This document shows, in pieces, positions 11,901 to 23,900 of a stretch of 64,000 nucleotides of DNA. The translations under genes were made by a program, and so were the position numbers. A model generated the notes under the pieces. It was not told where the DNA came from, did no database searches, and worked only from the letters and a program-made list of their open reading frames with translations. This DNA is from Argyresthia goedartella (lineage: Eukaryota > Arthropoda > Insecta > Lepidoptera > Argyresthiidae). The stretch spans positions 25,915,674 to 25,979,673 of the forward strand of contig OX463808.1 of assembly GCA_949825045.1 (NCBI GenBank), read 5' to 3'. Position 1 is the first letter of the stretch. The number at the start of each line of letters is the position of its first letter.

Positions 11901-14900
11901 CCGCGCGACGAATTTCTCCACGGTGGGCATCCGGGTATCTCTCATGATTGTGGTGTTGCGCACGTACCGCCCGGCTCCTGTGATCACCCGCAGGGAGATG
12001 TTCTGGAACCGCTGCAGCCGTGCCTTCTGGGTCTTCGACAGCAGGGCGTACCATGCTGGAGCCGCGTAGGTGAGCCGCGAGCGCACATAGGCCTTGTACA
12101 CCCGCAGCTTGGCTCTCAGAGGCAGGCTGGACGACAGGACAGGCCGGAGCATTGCCCGCGCGGCTTTGGCCCGGTTGATGCAGTGTTGCACCATCGGGAC
12201 CATGCGCAGCGAGCAGCCGATGTTGCAACCGAGGTATTTCACCGTCGATTGCCATTCGATGTCCCGGCCCCTCAGCTGTAGCGGGGTCGGACGGCGGGAG
12301 CGGGTGGTCAACAGGGCTGTTGTCTTCCCGACGTTCACCGCGGTCCGCCACTTGTCCAGCCAGGGCGGCAGCAGGTCCAGGAGTCGCTGCATCTTCCTGC
12401 AGGCGAGCTCAATTTTGCGCGACGACGCGAAGTAGGCGCTGTCGTCGGCGTAGAGGGCGAGCACAACGTCTTCCACCCCCTCCTCGAGATGGCCCTCGAG
12501 TGTGGGGATGTCGTTGGTGTAGAGCGCGTAGAGCACCGGCGAAAGGCAGCTGCCTTGCGGGACTCCTGCGCTGATGGCCTTCGTCTGGGAGTGTGCATTC
12601 TCGACCGAGACGAAGAACCGCCGGTCTTCCAGGAAGGAGGCCACGATCTGCCCGATCATGGGGGGCACACCTGCGTCCAGGAGCTTGTATAGGAGCCCCT
12701 CGTGCCACACTCGGTCAAAGGCCTTCTCGATGTCAAGAAAGACCCCGACGGTGTATCGGCCCCTGTTCAGCTCCGACGCCAGGTAGTGCAGGACTCTCGC
12801 CAGCTGGAGCGTCGTGCTGTGGCTGTCACGGAAGCCATGTTGCTCTGCCCTCAGCTGGATGTGGGGCAGGATTCTCCGTAACAGCAGGCGCTCAAACAGC
12901 TTGGCGATATGAGGCAGCAGGGTGATCGGGCGGTAGCCTCCCGGGTGTCTTCTGTCTTTCCCCGGCTTGGGGATGACGATCACCTTGCCCTCCTTCCAGA
13001 GGGCGGGGAAGTGTCCGGTGCGCAGGATGCCGTTGAACAGCCGCGTCAGCGAGACGACGGCTCTCCTTGGCAGCTGTACTAGGGCCCCCGCGACGACTCC
13101 GTCCGGGCCCGGGGCCTTCCGCTGGTTCAGCTTCAGGGCCACCTTCCGGACTTCGCGGGGCGACATGAAGTAGTCGCCGGCGAGGGGAGGCGCGGGGGCC
13201 GCCAGGAAGCGCTCTAAGCGCTCCACAACAGCGGCGTTGTGCTCGTGGTCGGCGATGGGGTTGGGCTGGAACTGCCCAGCGAAGTGGTCGGCCAGTATGG
13301 CGGCTCGATCTCGTGCGGCGTAGCGGCGCCTGCCCGTGTGATCAAACATGGGGCAGACCGGCTCGGGAGTTGATGTCAGGCTGCGGTTCAGGCGGTGAAG
13401 GGCGGTGTCATCTTGGGAGGCCTGGTCAATGGTGCGTTCCCAGGACTGTCCCCTCAGCTCGATGATGCCCGCGCGCAGTTCTTCTCCGAGCCGGTTGATC
13501 TCCGCCTTGATCACGGGGCAGCGCGTGTGGTGCCAGGTTCGACGAAGACGGCGCTTGAGGTCCAACTTCTTGCGGAGGTGTGGAGGGAGCCTCTCCTTCC
13601 GCAAGACCGGCGGTGGCTTGGTGGTGGTGGCTGCGGCTTGAGCGGTGGTGATGGCTGTGGTGATGGCCACTGCCGCGGCTTCTACCTCTTCCTTGGTAGA
13701 GACACCGCCGGGGAGCTGCGTTGTGTTCAACTCCAGCTGGTATTTGTGCCAGTCCGTCTTCGTTCTTGGACGCGGTGCCGACGTGAGATCGGCCTCCACC
13801 CCGAGGACCAGCAAGATAGGCAGGTGGGGGGTGTCGATGTCGTACAGCTCCCCGATGGCGATGGGGAACTGTACGTTCTTGACCAGGGCGACGTCTAGTA
13901 CATCCGGGCGATGCATGGGGTTCGTCGGGTAGTGTGTCGGGGCCCCCGGGCTGAGTACTTCGTAGTTGGAGTTCTCAGCATCTTCCTGTAGGGCCCTTCC
14001 GGCGGGGTTGATGCTGTGGGACCCCCACTGGTGGTGCTTGGCGTTGAGATCGCCTGCGACCAGTGTGGGGGTCGCTCCTTCCATCATCGTTCGGATGTCT
14101 TCCGGGTGGAAATGGTGGACGTCGCCGGGAGGCTTGTAGGCTGCGAAGACTTTGAGCTCCGTGTCGGCCGTCTTCAGACGGACGCCTATGGACCGCGTCG
14201 TCTTGAAGGCGGGCAGCTCCAACTCTTCGTGGACGAGGTCCCGTCTCACGAGGACCGCCGTGCCTCTGTACGGCACGTTTCTCGGAGATAACTCGTCGCG
14301 GCGGTACACGAAGAAGTTGGGCAGTCGGAGCTCTCGGCTGGGGTGCAGCTTCGTCTCGCACAGAAGTACGACATGTACATCATGCTCCTGCACGAGTAGC
14401 CTCAGGTCTATAGTCTTGCTGGTGATCCCGTCCGGGTTCCAGTACACAATCCTTAGGTCTTTAGGCATTGTGTCCGGACGAGATTGTGGCCTTCAGTGTC
14501 GATAGCCCCCGCAGCAGGGGCAGCAACGGATCGCGTCTATCCACGATCGCCTGTATGGCCGCGCTGATAAGGTCGATGGCGTCGAGCAGCGCGGCCATGA
14601 GTGGAGCCTCCTGGCGCTCCGTGGGTAGGGCTGCGGGTGCTGCCGGCTCCCGTGGGCGGGGGCGGGCTGGCAGTGGGGGGCGGCTCGCAGGTTGGGCGGG
14701 CTCAAATGGCGGCTCGGCGGCGGGCTCTTCAGGCGCCTTCTTCTTGTTCCGGCGCTTCTTGCCCCGCTTCCTACGGGGTTTCGCCTCTTCGCCTCGGGTG
14801 GTGGGCGGGTTGGCCGGCGTTCTGATGGTGGCGCCCTTGGTCTCGCCCGGCTGGGCAAGGCGGGGGCGCTTTATTGGCGGCGACACTGGTGACCCCAGCG

Positions 14901-17900
14901 GCTCCACATCTGGGTGTGTAGAGGGGCCGGGGCGGGCCTCGGGTTGAGTAGCGACCTGGGTCGCATGTTGAGGGGCCGTGCGGGCCGCGGGTTGGGCAGC
15001 CGTGCGGGCCGTGGGTTGGGCAGCCGAGCGGGCCGCGGGTTGGGCAGCCGGGCGGGTCGTGGGGCGCGCGGTCTTCTTGGGGCGCTGTTGTTGGGGCGGC
15101 AGTGGCGGCGCGATGTGTGAGAGATCAATGTGTGTAAGTAGTATCCAAGGTATTATTATTAAAGTACATGACGTCACTTTCACGGCGCGTAAGTCATTAA
15201 TTCTATGATGCAGGTCTCTTGATTGTACTGGGACAGTTGGTCATTCTGACAGAGATAGTTGGATTCGTCGATTTCTTGACAAGGACTTGTGAGTGGTATT
15301 ATCGTTAACCCTTTCACTAGGATGTCAGGATGTTTAGGTAGGATAGCAACAGTTTGATCGGAGATTAGTAGAGGGAGTGGGATTAGTTTATAGTATACTT
15401 AAGTGTCTTTTCCCACCAATGGATTTTCAAAAAGATATTCAATAAGGTTTCCCTTTAAGTTAACTTTTAATACAATATGGTTTGTTCTATTTTGACCAAG
15501 TTATCCAAAGTTGGTGCGTACATAATCTTTTCATATTTATTTATCTGTTCTAAGAGCTTTAAGAGCTTATCTGATTCTATAATGGATTGATGTAAGATAC
15601 CTAATCTACTTAATGCCAAACTGGTTTCTATCTCATCCAGTTTAATGCGTATAGACTGAAAGTTATGGATAAGTAAATTATTTGAGCTTACAATTTGAGT
15701 TTTAACATGTTTGGGATATTCCATTCTACTATTTTCTGCTACCTCCCTTTTAAGATCAGTGATGACCGTACATATACATTTTCTTTTGTGATTCTCTGAT
15801 TTTTTTAATATATTTATCATATTAAATGTCATCGTTGTCATCGAGATTTCCTGTAATCAGTTTAAGTATGGAAGCTAATGGGTTGACTAAGCCACGTTTA
15901 ATTCTAATTGTGGGGACTACCTGAGACAGCTTATCTACGGTGAGCTTCTTTATGTAATCTACTTGCACTCTTAAATCTATAAAATGATGTGTGAGATTAA
16001 GCTTATCTACTAAATTACTCAATTCGGATGTTCGCAAAACATTCGTTTGTAAGTCTTCAGCTATTGGCTGAATATCAACTTGTTTGTCGATCATCCAATG
16101 ATCCTTACTTAATAAAGCGTATCCTCTCTTTATGGCAAGAATACCTGGGTTTTTATTTAATTCTTGCAGTTGAAGGGCCTGCAGTTGGACTATGTTAGCC
16201 GCCGCCAGGACGAGGTGATTCCTGCGCAGGACGTTTAATATTTTTAATTGGTACTTTAGTTTCGCGGTTTTGTATTTGAATTGGGACAGTGTTCTTGGCT
16301 ATTTCTCCTGTCTCTAAGGCTTCTGAGTACAGATGTTTGTCCTTACTGAGTCTTTTGTTTACTCTTTTTGATATATTTTGTCATCAGATTTTATGGGGAA
16401 TGTGGTTTCAATCCTATCTGTGGAAGTTGGGGTTTAAATCCTGTGTGTTGTTGTGGCTGTGACACAACTTGGGTTCCTGATTGGGGTGTGTAGTGATATT
16501 TAAAATGTCCACTCTTGTTTTTGGAATGCCAAAGTTGAATTGTTGGTTGTTTTGATTGAAAGACGCCTTCATAGGGGTAAAGCTTTGATGATTTCGTACT
16601 AGCTTTTCAATTACAGGTACTGAATTTTAAAATTAATTTGGTATCTTTGTCTGATGATTTTGTGATGTTTTGTTCATTTTGTTGCGCTAGTATTGACATA
16701 AGAAGTTTACTTCCTCCAATACTATGCTGAGGGCTTTTTCTAAGGCGTTCCTTTCAAACGGACAATTTGTAGGAAATACTCCGTTAAATTGTATAGAAAT
16801 ACGTTCATCGCGGTATTGACGTAAAAAGTGATTTTGTTAGCCCTGATATTTTCGTCCTCCTAATACCTTTACTTTCGAAATAAGTGTGCTCCTGACGTGT
16901 TGGATACGATCAAAAAAATCGAGATAACTTTCATTGCCTGATATTTTTAATATTTCTAGTTCGATCGCTATACATTCCTCGGAACGGGGGTCACCAAAAT
17001 GCTCTTCTAATGCTTTCTTAAGCCTCTGCGATGTGTCTAAATCATGTCTTTCGCTAACTAAAGCTGCTGCTTTGACAATGAGTTTTAAAATTATTATATT
17101 AAATATGTATCGTATTAAATATCTTGATCGTGATTGTTCTCTATCCTACAACATCCTATTACATATTCACATTTACGTATAAATAGGTAAGTAATTTATT
17201 GTCTCCATCAAATTGGTTAGAAAGACTTGAAAGAATATTCTCTACCTATAAAGTTGGAAAAGGATAAGAGAAAAACTGGAATAGTGATTGGGGCTACTAA
17301 CAGACTGCTCATGTTCCCTCCTTGAGTAATAGACGACACCTTGTTGCACTCTGCACATACTTTATCTTATCTACGAGGAATCCCGTAAAAACGCGTGAAA
17401 ACGCTCACGATAGTTCACGATGAAAATCGCGCGGCAATCCTACCGGCTGCGCCAATTAAGTTTCGCGGCGAGGGGCGGGAGTTTTAAAAAACACAATTTT
17501 ATTCAATAAAATTTACAAGAGGGTTCTGTGCTCTACAAGAGTGTTCGTCTTAGACTAAAACTAAAAACTACTCGTTAAACATAGCTGGGTAACAAACCGA
17601 TAATATAGCATTATAATATAGCATTTTCTCAAAAATATTATGAAATGTTCCCATAACATCTGTGAAAATAGTATCCGAAAGTGACTCATCCTGGACAATT
17701 TTTAGAAGTGTCCAGGAAAACGTAAAAGTGTCCAGTAAGTAAGTATGAAATCCGATTACTAATATAATTAATAATATCATATTTAAATATAGTTTTTTTT
17801 TTTTCAATGATAGATAAGCTAAGGAGGTTTTTGGCAGTTAAGGGCCTTTAATAAAAAGGACGTACCATAGAGGTTGACGTGCCTTCGGATTCGTCCAGGA

Positions 17901-20900
17901 TGGCTTACTTAATGGTCTCTGCAGTAATGTACTATTATTGTAGTGTTTGCTGAAACAACAGGCTCTCTATTGTCGACTGACATAACTACCTACGTAATTT
18001 ACCCTAGATTACCTTCTCAAAACAATAAAAATATTAGTGTGTTCTCCTAGAAACAATTCAATATCAGCGTTTGAAATCTTGCGAGCGCATAGTCCGAGAT
18101 CGAATGAATTCGAATGTCTATTTCTGGTATTTTGACTATGGAAGGACCACAGAATAATGATTAAACGATTGAGTTTGGTTCATCAGGCGTCCACACACAA
18201 ACCAATCTTGGTCATATAACGCCTGTGTTTTCAACACAAATAAAATTGGCTTCATATGATGCTTTAGTCATTGTTCTGTTGCCATGGGGCCTTGACTGAA
18301 CATTTTGCGCCTGGGGATCCTGAGGGGTTAACACTAGCTCGCAGACGCTGTAAATTGCATTGCGATTTTCAACCTCATGCAATGTAATAGCTTTGGACTG
18401 AGGGTGTCCTTACCCGAGCGAAGATGGCGATAGTAAAATCTTCTCACCAGTAACATTGACATGGGTGTTCAGCTGCTGTAGAGCAAACGAAGCCCGAGGG
18501 TTCTTGGCTTCAGCCAGCGCGCATGCGGCCACCGCCAGGGCATACGGGTCCTGTTCGTCGGGCAGCTTGCGGCTGATAAAGGCGATGGCCATGTTGATCG
18601 CGTCCTTGTGCAGGATCTCGCTAGCCTGTGGAGGTAGTATGGTATAGCCTGAATTAATCCAAAGGTAAAACTTCTTCATTTTTGATGGGGGGTTGATTTG
18701 AAGGCTTTTTAAAAGTGCATTGATTTTAAAACGTGGAAGATTAAATTACATTACAGACATTAAAAATAAACTCGTAAGAAAGTTAGTTAGAAAAAGTGTA
18801 TATATCAATAAAGTTTTTATTTTAATAAGTGAAACAATTATATTTTAATAAATTCAAGCGGTTTTTTTTTTGTTTAAATATTCCAAACTAAACAAGCGCC
18901 ATTGTATTTGTTTTTAATGTTAAATATTCCTCGTCCATCCGAACAGGCCATACTTCCTTCAATACATATTTCGGCCAAACAGACAATATTGTTGTTTCCG
19001 CTCAAAATAAATCGGTTGCATAAGAGTTTCTAGAGGTCAATCACAGTATTTAGATAAGATTAAAAAAAACGGTCAAGTGCTGGTCAGACTCGCACATCAA
19101 GGTTTCCGTAGACACTTGTAGATACCTATTATGTATGTATGTCATGTATATGGAAAAATGTGCGTCCATCACGGGAATCCAGTCTCGAAAATATTTCTGC
19201 TTTTTAACCGTCTTTAAACCTTGCTGTTACACCTTATACGTATATAGGCACATACCTGTTTCTCGCCCCACACTATTATAGCCTGTGTCGATGTTTTGGC
19301 CACTAAAAACACACACATAAACATCCAAGACCAGGATTTTATTATTCTTCCTCCCTAGCCAATTAATAATGATTATAATAGCGATTTTTCTGAGCTGCAC
19401 GCTTATTTTTTTTGACAATACTAATATTACTAGCCTGTTCCAAGGTTTCTAGATCTTGGTTTAGTATCTATCATATTGTTACGCCGGTAGGTTAGGTCAA
19501 AAACTTTGAATGTCAATTTCAGTGCTTTAGAGGCGTTTTCAGCAGGCTGAAAAGTCATTTCAGGCCGTTTCAGAAGTTGCTCTATCACATATCTAAAGAT
19601 CGAAATTTCACCCAAGTTGCCGTCGTTTTCAGGCGCCTGAAACATGTTTTCAGTCCGTTTTAGGGCACCCTCTATCAGTTGACGCCATAACCTGAAAACC
19701 CGTTTTCAGGCGTTTTCAGGACCCCTTATGGGCCTCTGAAGCACAAATCGTTATATGGCGAAATATCCGGTAGGAGTGACAGAGATAGCACTACTAGAAA
19801 GAGATAGCTATACTCGGAACATTCGAGAAGTGTGTGACAGAGATAGCACTACTAGAAAGAGATAGCTATACTCGGAACATTCGAGAAGGGAGTGACAGAG
19901 AGAGTGCACCGTTAGAGAGAGACATATATGGTCTCGAATGTTCTCGGCCCGCACGCTGGTCCTTACTAGAATATTCGCGATATGTGTGGACAATGTGTCC
20001 AGAGCGGCTCCGCGGGATATAAAAGGCGCCGACGGCCGGCGCGAGTTTAGTTACATTTTAACTGCGATCGAGTGCTAGTACAAGGATAATTGGAAAGAAA
20101 GACTCTTCGTGTGAATAGTGAGTGCATAATTAGTGAAATAGTGTGTGTGTGTTTTGGTGGATTTTATGTACAGTTCGTGTGAATTGTAAGTGCCTAATTT
20201 GGGTAATAAAGTGAGTGTTTTATTTAGTGGATTAATTCGTGCTTTTCTATCAAATACGAACCCCACGCTCGTAACATTTGGTGTCAGAAGTGGGATAGAA
20301 AATGCCGTTAATGCCACGAGAAACCGAGCCAAAAGGAGTGACGACGCGAAGCCAAACGTCTGGGTCTGGAGACTCGACGCCTGGTACGTCGGAATCACCT
20401 GCTCCAGCTGCACAAGGAGTAGACCTCAACGTTATATTCGTCCTCCTAAAGGAACAAGCGAGAGAGCTAAAGGAACAGTCGCGAAAACAGGAGGAACGGG
20501 CCAGGAAACAGGAGGAACAGGCACGAATGCTTCGTGAGGTACATGAGTCCACGACCGAATGGAAGAGAGAGTTGTTCGAGGTCCAGGAAAAACTGGCCGA
20601 TATGGATGAAAAACTGGAGAGTCGAGTCCATGATGTCGATAAAAAAATTGAGACCTGTGAGAGCCGTCTCCAAAAACTTGAGATCAAAGTGGCTAATGGT
20701 CCAAGTACCATTGTACCCGACGCATCGGTGTCCGGAGGCGGCAGGTTCAAAGTGCCCCCCTTTGACGGTAGCTCATCGTGGACTGCCTATAAGCTGCAGT
20801 TCGAGTCTGTTTCCCAGGCTAATGGTTGGAGTAAGGAGCAAGCCAGGACAGCACTGACGTTGGCGCTGCGCGACGAGGCTCTTACCATACTAGAGGCTCT

Positions 20901-23900
20901 GGGAAACGACCGGACTTACGACCGCCTTCTAGAAGCCTTGGAGGCACGATACGGTGACAGTCACCTGGAGCTCGTGTACCGAGCTCAGTTAAAGGACAGG
21001 ACACAAGGACGTAACGAGTCCTTACAACAGTGGGCCCTGGAAATCGAGAAGTTGGTTAGGAAGGCCTATCAACGTACGTCAGCATCCTTTGTGGACAGTA
21101 TGCTGGTGCAGGCCTTCGTCGATGGGATCCGGGATCTGGAAGTGAGGGCAGCCGTGCGATTGGGACATCATGGCAGCCTAAAGGATGCAGTAGCCCACGC
21201 TCTCGAGGTGGAAGCTGTACGACAGGATTCATCCAGGCCTTTCAGGGTGCGAGAAGTGTCGTTTACGAAGCCAGTAGATACCCGCCGCGAATTTGGGCCA
21301 CGTTGCTACCATTGTGGAGAACGTGGTCACCTGCAGTCAGGCTGTCCGAAAAGGACTAGGAGGGACAGAGACCCCGCTCCAAGGACAAGGACAAGGAGCG
21401 GGCCAGGCCATCGCGCGAAGATCGCAGCGAGCGGAGCGAGAGAGGGGATCGAAGCCAGCGGGACTGAGACGGCGACCGTGACCGCAAGCATCGCAAGGAC
21501 AGGCGTGACCGGTCACCGCACGAGCGCGGCTCGCGACGTCACTCGCGCGACCGCCACTAGAGATTCACTGAGGAATCACATAGCACCTCCAGCCGTGTGG
21601 TCTGCGGAGTGTGTTCTCGCGCGGAGCGCGAGAACCACTACGGTTGCGGGGTCGAGGACTTATGGTTGCCTCATGCCCGCGGCGTCAACTCGGGGGGTAA
21701 CGTCCCCCCCGGTCTTGGGTGGCCCCTACTTGTCAAGGGCCTCGCGTGGTCTTCGTTATGCTGTGCTTTCGCCGTCTATTGGCATACACTGGCGACAACG
21801 GTGCGGGAGCTTCTTCTTCTTCACTGTGCCGTGCTTTCGCCCTCTTCTGCGGGCTTACACTGGCGACAGTGGGATGAGCAGCAACTCTCTTGGGAGTGGT
21901 CTGCCTTCAGGCGGACGTGCGTGATGCGGAGCAATGTCGTGGAGATGTGCGTGGCGGCTGTTGTCGGCGCAGTCGTACATGCGCCGTGCCAGCCGCGCGA
22001 CGAATTTCTCCACGGTGGGCATCCGGGTATCCCTCATGATGGTGGTGTTGCGCACGTACCGCCCGGCTCCTGTGATCACCCGCAGGGAGATGTTCTGGAA
22101 CCGCTGCAGCCGTGCCTTCTGGGTCTTCGACAGCAGGGCGTACCATGCTAGAGCCGCGTAGGTGAGCCGCGAGCGCACATAGGCCTTGTACACCCGCAGC
22201 TTGGCTCTCAGAGGCAGGCTGGACGACAGAACAGGCCGGAGCATTGCCCGCGCGGCTTTGGCCCGGTTGATGCAGTGTTGCACCATCGGGACCATGCGCA
22301 GCGAGCAGTCGATGTTGCAACCGAGGTATTTCACCATCGATTGCCACTCGATGTCCCGGCCCCTCAGCTGTAGCGGGGTCGGACGGCGGGAGCGGGTGGT
22401 CAACAGGGCTGTTGTCTTCCCGACGTTCACCGCGGTCCGCCACTTGTCCAGCCAGGGCGGCAGCAGGTCCAGGAGTCGCTGCATCTTCCTGCAGGCGAGC
22501 TCAATTTTGCGCGACGACGCGAAGTAGGCGCTGTCGTCTGCGTAGAGGGCGAGCACAACGTCTTCCACCCCCTCCTCGAGATGGCCCTCGAGTGTGGGGA
22601 TGTCGTTGGTGTAGAGCGCGTAGAGCACCGGCGAAAGGCAGCTGCCTTGCGGGACTCCTGTGCTGATGGCCTTCGTCTGGGAGTGTGCATTCTCGACCGA
22701 GACGAAGAACCGCCGGTCTTCCAGGAAGGAGGCCACGATCTGCCCGATCATTGGGGGCACACCTGCGTCCAGGAGCTTGAAGAGGAGCCCCTCGTGCCAC
22801 ACTTGGTCAAAGGCCTTCTCGATGTCAAGAAAGACCCCGACGGTGTATCGAACCCTGTTCAGCTCCGACGCCAGGTAGTGTAGGACTCTCGCCAACTGGA
22901 GCGTCGTGCTGTGGCTGTCACGGAAGCCATGTTGCTCTGCCCTCAGCTGGATGTGGGGCAGGATTCTCCGTAACAGCAGGCGCTCAAACAGCTTGGCGAT
23001 ATGAGGCAGCAGGGTGATCGGGCGGTAGCCTCCCGGGTGTCTTCTGTCCTTCCCCGGCTTGGGGATGACGATCACCTTGCCCTCCTTCCAGAGGGCGGGG
23101 AAGTGTCCGGTGCGCAGGATGCCGTTGAACAGCCGCGTCAGCGAGACGACGGCTCTCCTTGGCAGCTGTACTAGGGCCCCCGCGACGACTCCGTCCGGGC
23201 CCGGGGCCTTCCGCTGGTTCAGCTTCAGGGCCACCTTCCGGACTTCGCGGGGCGACATGAAGTAGTCGCCGGCGAGGGGAGGCGCGGGGGCCGCTAGGAA
23301 GCGCTCTACGCGCTCCACAACAGCGGCGTTGTGCTCGTAGTCGGCGATGGGGTTGGGCTGGAACTGCCCAGCGAAGTGGTCGGCCAGGATGGCGGCTCGA
23401 TCTCGTGCGGCGTAGCGGCGCCTGCCCGTGTGATCAAACATGGGGCAGACCGGCTCGGGAGTTGACGGCAGGCTGCGGTTCAGGCGGTGAAGGGCGGTGT
23501 CATCTTGGGAGGCCTGGTCAATGGTGCGTTCCCAGGACTGTCCCCTCAGCTCGATGATGCCCGCGCGCAGTTCTTCTCCGAGCCGATTGATCTCCGCCCT
23601 GATCACAGGGCAGCGCGTGTGGTGCCAGGTTCGACGAAGACGGCGCTTGAGGTCCAGCTTCTTGCGGAGGTGTGGAGGGAGCCTCTCCTTCCGCAAAACC
23701 GGCGGTGGCTTGGTGGTGGTGGCTGCGGCTTGAGCGGTGGTGATGGCTGTGGTGATGGCCACTGCCGCGGCTTCTACCTCTTCCTTGGTAGAGACACCGC
23801 CGGGGAGCTGCGTTGTGTTCAACTCCAGCTGGTATTTGTGCCAGTCCGTCTTCGTTCTTGGACGCGGTGCCGACGTGAGATCGGCCTCCACCCCGAGGAC

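Larger units (their letters stand above)
11502..15120 (-). mobile_element. Jockey-type LINE, copy 1, 5'-truncated
   Basis: A minus-strand LINE flanked by the 12-bp direct repeat GAGATCAATGTG (11490-11501 and 15121-15132). It keeps the C-terminal part of ORF1, a complete ORF2 and the 3' UTR, and breaks off in ORF1 near 15112 with a few untemplated-looking bases. It is nearly identical to the full-length copy at 21597-27093. No poly(A) tail is visible at the 3' edge. Confidence 0.93.
11285..15162 (+). mobile_element. tRNA-derived SINE, split by a LINE
   Basis: Left piece 11285-11501, right piece about 15121-15162. The head resembles a tRNA with A-box (TGGCCGAGTCGG) and B-box-like (GGTTCAAGTCC) sequences; the body ends in an ATT-rich tail. 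A second copy in opposite orientation is at 45957-46228, and its uninterrupted body shows that the two pieces here belong together. It interrupts env of the provirus. Confidence 0.85.
8584..17987 (-). mobile_element. errantivirus-like LTR retrotransposon (provirus) with gag and env remnants, pol missing, three later insertions
   Basis: Transcript order on the minus strand: 5' LTR 17987-17455, primer site 17454-17437, gag remnant about 17095-16430, env 16094 to 10855, polypurine tract 10807-10797, 3' LTR 10796-8584. LTRs begin AGTTATGTCAG, as errantivirus LTRs do (AGTTA start). No RT, RNase H or integrase can be read between gag and env. Later insertions: a SINE in env, a LINE in that SINE, and a DD82E-type DNA element in the 3' LTR. 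Both ORFs are broken, so this is a fossil. It lies in sense orientation in TEP intron 18. Confidence 0.8.
19477..20276 (+). repeat. 5' LTR of the gypsy element
   Basis: 800 bp. The left part carries many short copies of TTTTCAGG/CCTGAAA. A 55-bp tandem pair (about 19775-19889) is followed by heat-shock-like elements and a TATA box at 20018-20024. It ends CGTAACA and is followed by the primer site. Confidence 0.93.

Noticed and set aside
11353..14505. Plus-strand ORFs of 60-275 codons over the LINE copies (also 21597-26700)
   Set aside because: They are GC-rich shadows of ORF2 and ORF1 on the opposite strand and show no domains.
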